From assembly GCA_947165405.1 (NCBI GenBank), contig CAMVAG010000032.1, forward strand, positions 1 through 13,882: a stretch of 13,882 nucleotides of DNA, given 5' to 3'. The notes below the pieces were generated by a model. The model did not search any database, had not been told where the DNA came from, and worked only from the letters and a program-made list of their open reading frames with translations. This document shows, in pieces, positions 1 through 5,647 of this stretch (the first letter of the stretch is position 1; every line of letters starts with the position of its first letter). Both the position numbers and the translations under genes were made by a program. Source of the stretch: an uncultured Selenomonadales bacterium (lineage in GTDB: Bacteria > Bacillota > Negativicutes > Selenomonadales > Selenomonadaceae).

Positions 1-1
1 A

Positions 2-946
2 AAAATTTTAAAGGGAATGCTTTTGGGTTTGGCGACGGGCGACGCTCTGGGTGTTCCCGTCGAATTTGATTCGCGCAGAAGCTTGAAAAAAAATCCCGTC
101 GTGAATATGCGGGCGGGCGGCTCTTGGGGACAAGCGGCCGGCACTTGGTCAGACGATACGAGCTTGACGATTGCGACGATGGAAAGTATTTCGCGGCTCG
201 GCAAAATTAATTATCAAGACATTATGGAAAATTTTTTGCAGTGGTACGAGCATGACGCTTTCACGGCGACCGGCAATCGTTTTGACATAGGCAACACGAC
301 CCGCGCGGCTATCGTGAGGTTTGCACGAAAACTTTTGCCGCCGACCAAATGCGGAGCCACCGAAGAATATTCAAACGGCAACGGCTCTTTGATGAGGATT
401 TTGCCCGCGACGATTTATCTTTTCGGCACGCGAGGAAAAATCGGCGTCGACGAATTAAAAATTATTCACGAGTTCAGCGCGCTCACTCACGGGCACATTG
501 TCAGCTGCATGTCCTGCGGAATTTATTCGTTAATCGTCGCGCAACTTTTGAACGGGAAAAATATTTCGGAGGCTTTTGCGCTCGGCATGGACGATGCAAA
601 AAAATTTTACGGCGAAGATGCGGCTTTCAAAAATTTTTCCCGGCTCTGCGAAAAAAATTTTTCTGCACTTCCCGAAGAAAAAATTTCTGCGTCGGGCTAC
701 GTCGTCGACACGCTGGAGGCAGCTCTTTGGTGTCTGCTCAACACCGAAGATTATAAATCGCTCGTGTTGAAGGCTGTCAATCTCGGCGAAGACACGGACA
801 CGGTCGGTGCGGTCGCCGGAGGCGTCGCGGGAATTATTTACGGCGTCGAGGCAATTCCGATTGAATGGCTCAACACTCTCAAGCGGCGTGATTATCTGGA
901 AAAAATCTGCGAAGATTTTGCAAGTCTCTTCGACGGAAAGGATTGA
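2..946 (+). CDS. ADP-ribosylglycohydrolase family protein (5' partial)
   Basis: Hydrolase of the DraG/ARH family, which removes ADP-ribose from proteins or small molecules using a binuclear Mg centre; the target here is unknown. Counting from the ATG at 17, the metal-binding signatures are visible: GTWSDDT with the acidic pair D46-D47, a GNGSLMRILP motif near residue 121, a THGH motif near 157, and the C-terminal D259-x-D261-T motif inside GEDTDTVGAVAGG. The ATG at 17 is probably internal. The purine run AAGGG ends one base before it, too close to act as a ribosome binding site, and the frame is open to the window edge, reading KILKG just before MLLGLATGDALG, which matches the usual N-terminus of this family (K/R-G-x-L-x-G-L-A-x-GDALG). 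The gene is followed after 6 nt by a decayed gene. Family assignment is firm, substrate is not. Confidence 0.9.
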   Translation, partial: KILKGMLLGLATGDALGVPVEFDSRRSLKKNPVVNMRAGGSWGQAAGTWSDDTSLTIATMESISRLGKINYQDIMENFLQWYEHDAFTATGNRFDIGNTTRAAIVRFARKLLPPTKCGATEEYSNGNGSLMRILPATIYLFGTRGKIGVDELKIIHEFSALTHGHIVSCMSCGIYSLIVAQLLNGKNISEAFALGMDDAKKFYGEDAAFKNFSRLCEKNFSALPEEKISASGYVVDTLEAALWCLLNTEDYKSLVLKAVNLGEDTDTVGAVAGGVAGIIYGVEAIPIEWLNTLKRRDYLEKICEDFASLFDGKD

Positions 947-1691
947 GTTACTTTGAAAGTTGTTTTATATTTTGACGGCTCTCACGATTTGACAAACGGA
1001 CTTCGTGCCATCGAAGAGGTCGGAAAAAATTTTTACGCCTACGCAGTTCATTAAAAAGTTTTCTAACAACTCCCATTATTATTCTTTACTTACGCCAACG
1101 CAAAGTATCATGTCTTCGCCGCGCTTTATCCGCTTTTTGCTCTCACGTCGAATCCCGAAGCCGTCGTCGAAATTATTCTTTCGGATTACGATGACTTTAT
1201 AAGGTATTATGCAAATATCATTCGGTTTTACGACGCGGCTTATCCCGAAAAAGTTCGTTACACGCCCGTTGATGCCGGAAATATTTTGCCGAATTCCGTC
1301 AGATTTTTAGTTCAGCCGACGCTCAAGACCGAATACGTTTACAACGATGAAGTTTTGCTCTGCCAACTCATGCGGGAAAAAAATTTGCGTTTCCCCGTCA
1401 AGGCGGCTCTCGAAGAGCGAAAACTCCACGGCGTGCACATAAGTTTCTATTCCCGCCCGCCGCTCCAATCAAAGACGACATTTGACAAACCTGTTGACTT
1501 CCCGTCTTGGGGGCCGCGTGAGGGCGTCGAAAAATATTTGAAGGTTCGTTACGCGGAGCCGATTAAAAAAATTTATCGATTGCATTCGTCCGAACCAAGT
1601 TGAACTTCGCCGTCTGATTCAGTTCGTCGACATGTGGGCTTTCTTTGTGAAAGAAAATCCTGATGAAAGTTTATTCGCTTGAAAAAGAATC

Positions 1692-1720
1692 TTGACATTT
1701 TGTTGAATCGGGATTATTAT
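1692..1720 (+). promoter_or_regulatory. Sigma-A-type promoter for groES-groEL
   Basis: TTGACA (1692-1697), a 17-nt spacer and TATTAT (1715-1720) form a near-consensus housekeeping promoter. The predicted transcript starts near 1727, about 55 nt before groES. The promoter sits within the reading frame of the preceding broken gene. No CIRCE inverted repeat (TTAGCACTC-N9-GAGTGCTAA) or CtsR-type repeat is visible between here and the groES start. Confidence 0.85.
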
Positions 1721-1723
1721 ATC

Positions 1724-1754
1724 GCTTGCAATTCGGCGGAGACGCCGGGCAAGC
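1724..1754 (+). promoter_or_regulatory. Stem-loop at the start of the groES leader
   Basis: GCTTGC (1724-1729) pairs with GCAAGC (1749-1754). Inside it CGGCG (1734-1738) pairs with CGCCG (1743-1747) around a GAGA loop, a GNRA-type tetraloop. AATT faces a single G as an internal loop. It falls at the predicted 5' end of the groESL mRNA, so a 5' stabiliser or heat-sensitive structure is possible. It also overlaps the tail of the pseudogene reading frame, so it may be incidental. Confidence 0.45.
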
Positions 1755-1781
1755 TTTAAATTCATTGGGAGGCAGATATTT

Positions 1782-2063
1782 ATGATAAAGCCACTTGGAG
1801 ACAGAGTTGTTGTTGAAGTTGCCGAAGTCGAGCTCAAGACCAAAAGCGGTATCATCATGCCCGAAACTTCCAAAGAGAAGCCTCAAAAGGGCAAAGTCGT
1901 CGCGGTCGGTACCGGCAAACTCCTCGACAACGGCACCCGCGCCGTCATGGAAGTCAAGACGGGCGACGAAGTTATTTTCAACAAATACGCGGGCAGTGAA
2001 GTCAAAGTGGACGACAAAGATTATCTCGTGATTCGCGAGAGTGACATTTTGGCAATTCTTTGA
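1782..2063 (+). CDS. groES: Co-chaperonin GroES (Hsp10)
   Basis: The 93-residue lid subunit of the GroEL-GroES folding chamber; seven copies cap the GroEL ring in the cytoplasm. The N-terminal strand MIKPLGDRVVVEV, the mobile loop around residues 17-33 (KTKSGIIMPETSKEKPQKG), the central VVAVGTG and the C-terminal FNKYAGSEVKVDDKDYLV block are all typical, and the length is normal for the family. A GGGAGG site about 8-9 nt before the ATG supports the start. It is the first gene of the two-gene operon, with groEL starting 50 nt downstream. The promoter looks constitutive, with no HrcA/CIRCE site visible. Confidence 0.98.
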   Translation: MIKPLGDRVVVEVAEVELKTKSGIIMPETSKEKPQKGKVVAVGTGKLLDNGTRAVMEVKTGDEVIFNKYAGSEVKVDDKDYLVIRESDILAIL

Positions 2064-2066
2064 TTC

Positions 2067-2087
2067 AATGCGTAATGCGAAATGAAC
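2067..2087 (+). repeat. Three in-phase AATGnnn heptads between groES and groEL
   Basis: AATGCGT, AATGCGA and AATGAAC follow one another exactly in 7-nt register (2067-2087), starting 3 nt after the groES stop. The short tract resembles in style the AATGAGG heptads at 8142-8158. It is too short to call a repeat family with confidence. Confidence 0.4.
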
Positions 2088-2113
2088 GGTTTTAATTCGG
2101 AGGTAATTGTTTT

Positions 2114-3736
2114 ATGGCAAAAGAAATTTTGTTCGACGAAGAAGCTCGTCGTGCTTTAAGTCGCGGTGTTGACGCTCTTGCAAATGCAGTTAAAGTTACG
2201 CTCGGCCCCAAAGGTCGCAACGTCGTTCTCGAAAAGAAATACGGCGCACCGTCCATAACAAATGACGGCGTGACAATCGCCCGCGATATTGAACTCGAAG
2301 ACCACTTTGAAAACATGGGCGCGCAGCTCGTCAAAGAAGTTGCGACAAAGACAAATGACGTTGCCGGCGACGGCACCACAACCGCAACGCTCCTTGCTCA
2401 AGCTATCGTTCGCGAAGGTTTAAAAAACGTCGTGGCGGGCGCGAACCCCATGATTATCAAAAAGGGTATCGAGGCGGCTGTTGCCAAACTCGTTGACGAA
2501 ATTAAAAACAACGCCAAAAAAGTCGAAGGCAAAGAGGCTATTTCGCAAGTCGCGGCAATTTCTTCCGGCGACGCGGAAATCGGTCAGCTTATCGCCGACG
2601 CTATGGAAAAGGTTGGCAATGACGGCGTTATCACTGTCGAAGAGTCAAAGACCATGACGACCAATCTTAAAGTCGTCGAAGGCATGCAATTTGATCGCGG
2701 CTACATTTCGCCCTACATGGTCACCGACACCGACAAAATGGAAGCCGTCATGGACGACCCCTACATCCTTATCACCGACAGAAAAATTTCCTCGATCCAA
2801 GATATTCTTCCGATTCTTGAGCAGGTTGTCAAGCAGGGCAAATCGCTTGTCATTATCGCGGAAGACGTTGACGGCGAGGCTCTTGCAACAATCGTTGTCA
2901 ACAAATTGCGTGGCACGTTCAAAGCCCTTGCAGTCAAGGCTCCCGGCTTCGGCGACAGACGTAAGGCAATGCTCGAAGATATTGCTATCTTGACGGGCGG
3001 CACGGTTATCAGCGAAGAACTCGGACGCAAACTCGACAGCGCAACCTTTGCAGATTTGGGACATGCTCGCCAAATTCGCTCGACCAAAGAGGAAACGACG
3101 ATTGTTGAAGGCGACGGCGACAAGACGGAAATTAAAAGCCGCGTCGGTCAAATTCGCAAGCAAATCGAAACCACGACCAGTGACTTTGATAAAGAAAAAC
3201 TTCAGGAACGTCTTGCCAAGTTGGCGGGCGGTGTTGCCGTTATCGAAATCGGCGCGGCCACTGAAGTTGAAATGAAAGAAAAGAAACTCCGCATTGAGGA
3301 CGCTCTCAACGCGACCCGCGCAGCCGTCGAAGAAGGTATCGTTGCGGGCGGCGGCACGACCTTTATTGATATTCTTCCCGCGCTTGACGATATTCAGGCT
3401 GAAGGCGATGCCAAAGTCGGTGTCGAGATTGTCAAACGCGCAATCGAAGAGCCCGTTCGCCAAATCGCAAACAATGCCGGTCAAGAAGGTTCTGTCGTTG
3501 CCGAAGCCGTCAAGAAGTCAGATAAGGGAATCGGATTCAACGCGCTCACCAATGAATACGTCGACATGATTAAAGCGGGTATCGTCGACCCGGCTAAGGT
3601 TGTTCGTTCCGCTCTGCAAAACGCGGCGTCAATCGCAGCAATGATTCTCACGACCGAGACGCTCGTCGCCGACAAGCCCGAACCGACTCCTCCCGCGCCT
3701 CCGGCAGGTATGGGCGGCATGGGCGGCATGATGTAA
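2114..3736 (+). CDS. groEL: Chaperonin GroEL (Hsp60)
   Basis: The 540-residue ATP-driven folding chaperonin; fourteen copies form the double ring that encloses client proteins with GroES. The full family pattern is present: N-terminal MAKEILFDEEAR, VTLGPKGRNVVLEK with the nucleotide-binding loop, TNDGVTIAR, the GDGTTTAT motif containing the ATP/Mg aspartate (D86, equivalent to E. coli D87), the apical-domain segment, VEEGIVAGGGTTF in the second equatorial half, and the flexible Gly-Met tail GMGGMGGMM. TCGGAGG lies about 10 nt before the ATG. It is co-transcribed with groES and ends in a strong terminator 41 nt after its stop. Codon use is that of a highly expressed gene (preference for AAG/AAC/TTC where neighbours use AAA/AAT/TTT), like the two porins. 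Confidence 0.99.
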   Translation: MAKEILFDEEARRALSRGVDALANAVKVTLGPKGRNVVLEKKYGAPSITNDGVTIARDIELEDHFENMGAQLVKEVATKTNDVAGDGTTTATLLAQAIVREGLKNVVAGANPMIIKKGIEAAVAKLVDEIKNNAKKVEGKEAISQVAAISSGDAEIGQLIADAMEKVGNDGVITVEESKTMTTNLKVVEGMQFDRGYISPYMVTDTDKMEAVMDDPYILITDRKISSIQDILPILEQVVKQGKSLVIIAEDVDGEALATIVVNKLRGTFKALAVKAPGFGDRRKAMLEDIAILTGGTVISEELGRKLDSATFADLGHARQIRSTKEETTIVEGDGDKTEIKSRVGQIRKQIETTTSDFDKEKLQERLAKLAGGVAVIEIGAATEVEMKEKKLRIEDALNATRAAVEEGIVAGGGTTFIDILPALDDIQAEGDAKVGVEIVKRAIEEPVRQIANNAGQEGSVVAEAVKKSDKGIGFNALTNEYVDMIKAGIVDPAKVVRSALQNAASIAAMILTTETLVADKPEPTPPAPPAGMGGMGGMM

Positions 3737-3777
3737 TTCGTTGTTAATTAATTAAACAGAAAGTCCATAGAGTTTTC

Positions 3778-3804
3778 AAGCCTCTGCTTCGGCGGAGGCT
3801 TTTT
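3778..3804 (+). terminator. Rho-independent terminator after groEL
   Basis: GCCTCTGC (3780-3787) pairs with GCGGAGGC (3792-3799) around a TTCG loop, with one T-G wobble. Two A residues upstream extend the stem into the run of five T (3800-3804). This is a textbook intrinsic terminator that separates the chaperonin operon from the porin. Confidence 0.93.
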
Positions 3805-3843
3805 CCATGTCAAATTCAAAACTGAAACTTGTTATCAAAAAGC

Positions 3844-3872
3844 TTGACAAGCCGATAAATAAAGTTTATCAT
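3844..3872 (+). promoter_or_regulatory. Promoter of the first ompM gene
   Basis: TTGACA (3844-3849), 17-nt spacer, TATCAT (3867-3872). The predicted start near 3879 gives a leader of about 104 nt before the TTG start codon at 3983. Confidence 0.85.
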
Positions 3873-3884
3873 TTCGGCGGCTTG
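3848..3884. promoter_or_regulatory. Nested inverted repeats over the ompM1 promoter (operator-like)
   Basis: GATAAA (3854-3859) and TTTATC (3865-3870) form a perfect dyad with a 5-nt centre, covering the spacer and most of the -10 box. An outer pair, CAAGCCG (3848-3854) and CGGCTTG (3878-3884), flanks it. Most of this lies upstream of the predicted transcription start, so it would act as DNA, for example as a repressor site. No equivalent is seen in the second porin promoter. The binding protein is unknown; the spacing does not fit a Fur or PerR box. Confidence 0.5.
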
Positions 3885-3909
3885 AGGATATTTTGAGAAG
3901 TAAAATCAT

Positions 3910-3964
3910 TTGAGGAAACACGGTCACTCAACTCGAACGGCTTCCCGAATAATTCGCAAGTCAA
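3910..3964 (+). promoter_or_regulatory. Conserved leader element, copy A (ompM1 5' UTR)
   Basis: Starts with TTGAG (3910-3914) and CTCAA (3927-3931), which can pair around a 12-nt loop beginning GAAACACGG. Weaker conserved blocks follow: GAAC, CTTCC, GAA, TCGC and AAGTCAA. The 22-nt stem-loop differs at one base from copy B at 5544-5565, and the change lies in the loop. It is located about 20-50 nt upstream of the ribosome binding site. It does not match a riboswitch I can name. Confidence 0.65.
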
Positions 3965-3982
3965 AGTAAGGAGGTCTTTAAG

Positions 3983-5326
3983 TTGAAAAAATCAGTAGCA
4001 GCAGCATTGGCAACAGCGTTTGTCGTCGGAGTAAGTTCAAGTGCATTGGCGGCGGCAAATCCTTTCAGCGATGTCCCCGCAGGTCACTGGGCTTACAATT
4101 CCGTTTCCAAACTCGCGGCGGAAGGCGTTATCGAAGGTTACGGCGACGGAACCTATCGCGGCGACAGAAACATCACCCGCTACGAAATGGCGCAGATGAT
4201 CGCAAAGGCTATGGCGAAAAATCCGACCGGTGCAAGCAAAGCCGAACTCGACAGACTCGCCGCCGAATTTCGTGAGGAACTCGACGCATTGGGCGTTCGC
4301 GTTGCAGAGCTTGAAAAGTACGCCGACAAAGTTGTTTGGCACGGAAAAATCGAATACACCTACGAGCAGACGAAAACCGATCCCGAACACACCGGCAAGA
4401 AGGAAAAAGACACTGCCAACGGCTATATCTTCCGCCTCGAACCTAAAGCTTACGTCAACGATCATTGGACGGTTAATGCGCGCCTCGACGCATACGCCGA
4501 CATGAAAAAAGACGAGACGACTAACTTTGAATTAGTTCGCGCGTGGGCTGAAGGCGATTACGACAAACTCAATCTTAAAGTCGGTCGCTTTGAATTCTAT
4601 CCCGAAGGTGAAGCCGGTCTTATGTGGGATACTGAAATTTCCGGCGGCTCTATTACCTACGGCAGCAAGTGGCAATTCAACGTTACGGCAGGTCGTGTTA
4701 AAGATGAAAATGTCGGCGGCGGCGTTTATGGTGAAAATACTACCGAGGACGACCCCGCGACGGTTGTCGGCTTGAGAGTCGATTACAATCAGGGCGACAA
4801 GGGTTTCTTCGGCGGCGCAGGCTACTATTACGTCAAAGACGACGACTTGGCTTGGAGCAGAAACAATTATTTGAGAAGAGGTATTAGAGAAAGCATCGAC
4901 TTCGACGACGAGGACAGCCGCCAGTCCTATCAAAAGGCAAGTATCTGGACGGTCAATCTCGGCTATCAGTTCACCGACCTCTTATCGCTGCAGGGCGTGT
5001 ACGCTCGGAATACCAAAGCCGACTTTGAGAATAAAGCGTGGCAGGCTGAACTTTGCTACGGCGACTACGACGACGCCCCAGAAAAAGGTCAATGGAACGT
5101 CTTCGCCGGCTACCGCAAACAAGGCACCAACGTTTCCTTTGCACCCACTGCAGAAGATGCCCTGCGCGGGACTCGCGGCTGGGTTATCGGTGCGTCTTGG
5201 GCACCTTTCAAAAATATCGGCGTCATAGCAAAATACTTCGATGGCAAATACATCTCCGACGGCATCTACAACAGCGGACACGGCAAAGCTCGTCATATTT
5301 TCGGGCGCGTCGAGTTCTTCTTCTAA
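3983..5326 (+). CDS. SLH-domain outer membrane porin, OmpM/Mep45 type (first copy)
   Basis: Major outer membrane protein of Negativicutes: a C-terminal beta-barrel pore plus an N-terminal SLH domain that holds the outer membrane to the peptidoglycan (in Selenomonas, to its cadaverine substituent). Residues 1-23 are a signal peptide (MKK, hydrophobic stretch, ALA before the cleavage site). One SLH domain follows at about 26-78, beginning NPFSDVPAGHWAY and containing ITRYEMA at 64-70. A heptad-rich helix at 85-115 (ELDRLAAEFREELDALG) is likely the trimer coiled coil. The rest is an alternating, aromatic-rich barrel ending in VEFFF, the terminal Phe typical of BAM substrates. The start is TTG, 8 nt after AAGGAGG, and the signal peptide begins exactly there. 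It has its own promoter and terminator and is a paralogue of the next gene. Confidence 0.93.
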   Translation: MKKSVAAALATAFVVGVSSSALAAANPFSDVPAGHWAYNSVSKLAAEGVIEGYGDGTYRGDRNITRYEMAQMIAKAMAKNPTGASKAELDRLAAEFREELDALGVRVAELEKYADKVVWHGKIEYTYEQTKTDPEHTGKKEKDTANGYIFRLEPKAYVNDHWTVNARLDAYADMKKDETTNFELVRAWAEGDYDKLNLKVGRFEFYPEGEAGLMWDTEISGGSITYGSKWQFNVTAGRVKDENVGGGVYGENTTEDDPATVVGLRVDYNQGDKGFFGGAGYYYVKDDDLAWSRNNYLRRGIRESIDFDDEDSRQSYQKASIWTVNLGYQFTDLLSLQGVYARNTKADFENKAWQAELCYGDYDDAPEKGQWNVFAGYRKQGTNVSFAPTAEDALRGTRGWVIGASWAPFKNIGVIAKYFDGKYISDGIYNSGHGKARHIFGRVEFFF

Positions 5327-5350
5327 GTCTTGATTCTGAATAATAACTGG

Positions 5351-5380
5351 GCTCCAAAAACATTTGGGGCTTTTTTCTTT
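5351..5380 (+). terminator. Rho-independent terminator after the first ompM
   Basis: GCTCCAAA (5351-5358) pairs with TTTGGGGC (5363-5370), one T-G wobble, loop AACA, then TTTTTTCTTT. The 321-nt gap 5327-5647 holds this terminator, an AT-rich stretch of about 95 nt where I see nothing, then the next promoter and leader. Confidence 0.92.
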
Positions 5381-5475
5381 TGCAAGGCGATTGATTGAAA
5401 AATATATGAAAGGAAATTTTAAATTATAACATGAAAAGATTATGAAATCAAAGTAAAAAATTTTTTTGTGAGGGC

Positions 5476-5504
5476 TTGACAGGCAAAAATTTCTGCGCTA
5501 TTAT
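5476..5504 (+). promoter_or_regulatory. Promoter of the second ompM gene
   Basis: TTGACA (5476-5481), 17-nt spacer, TATTAT (5499-5504). An A6T7 tract lies just upstream (5456-5467) and could act as an UP-element-like or bent sequence. The predicted start near 5511 gives a leader of about 137 nt. Confidence 0.88.
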
Positions 5505-5510
5505 TGCGGC

Positions 5511-5541
5511 GACTTAAGGGACACGGCAACGAAGCCAAGTC
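5511..5541 (+). promoter_or_regulatory. Additional stem-loop at the 5' end of the ompM2 leader
   Basis: GACTT (5511-5515) pairs with AAGTC (5537-5541), and an inner GGC/GCC pair encloses AACGAA. The strand TTAAGGGACACGGC resembles the TTGAGGAAACACGGC of the element that follows, so this may be a diverged first copy. It would form the very 5' end of the mRNA. Confidence 0.45.
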
Positions 5542-5543
5542 AG

Positions 5544-5601
5544 TTGAGGAAACACGGCCACTCAAGTTTGAACAACTTCCGAACCGAGTCGCGAAAGTCA
5601 A
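5544..5601 (+). promoter_or_regulatory. Conserved leader element, copy B (ompM2 5' UTR)
   Basis: TTGAG (5544-5548) and CTCAA (5561-5565) flank a loop starting GAAACACGG, 21 of 22 bases identical to copy A at 3910-3931. The downstream blocks GAAC, CTTCC, GAA, TCGC and AAGTCAA are also kept, with small insertions. Conservation of non-coding sequence next to genes whose barrels have diverged suggests a regulatory RNA role shared by both porins. Confidence 0.65.
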
Positions 5602-5647
5602 CCAGAAGTAATTTTCTTTAGCGGCATCTTTAAGGAGGATGTTCAAA

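Larger units (their letters stand above)
953..1759 (+). pseudogene. Decayed gene, possibly glycosyltransferase-like
   Basis: No intact reading frame spans this stretch, but one protein can be pieced together across three frames. It opens at a TTG (953) as MKVVLYFDGSHDLTNGLRA and hits stops at 1052 and 1064. A piece in another frame near 1047-1094 reads KKFSNNSHYYSLLTP. The original frame then stays open from 1067 to 1603 (YHVFAALYPLFALTSNPEA, later SVRFLVQPTLKTEYVY and ISFYSRPPL). The next frame reads ELRRLIQFVDMWAFFVKEN to a TGA at 1680, and the last gives LKKNLDILLNRDYYIACNS to a TAA at 1757. The pieces are in collinear order, which argues for accumulated frameshifts rather than chance ORFs. 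From memory of similar proteins, the join KTEYVY/NDEVLL around 1345 looks like an internal deletion. The sugar-transferase suggestion is a weak inference from overall character. The groES promoter lies inside its 3' end. Confidence 0.7.

Noticed and set aside
1700..1782. CIRCE operator expected before groES
   Set aside because: I looked for TTAGCACTC/GAGTGCTAA with one or two mismatches and found none; the only dyad present is the GCTTGC/GCAAGC hairpin, which does not resemble it.
2645..3484. A 279-codon open frame on the minus strand inside groEL
   Set aside because: It is the antisense shadow of groEL, with no ribosome site or recognisable domain, and its composition is explained by groEL codon use.
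3850..3872. Reading GATAAA-N5-TTTATC as a Fur or PerR box
   Set aside because: The half-sites are 5 nt apart and lack the GATAAT-N1-ATTATC spacing those regulators need.
3910..3964. Assigning the porin leader element to a known riboswitch (for example c-di-GMP, guanidine-II, SAM)
   Set aside because: The short GAAACACGG loop recalls pieces of several motifs, but the core consensus and helix arrangement of none of them is satisfied.
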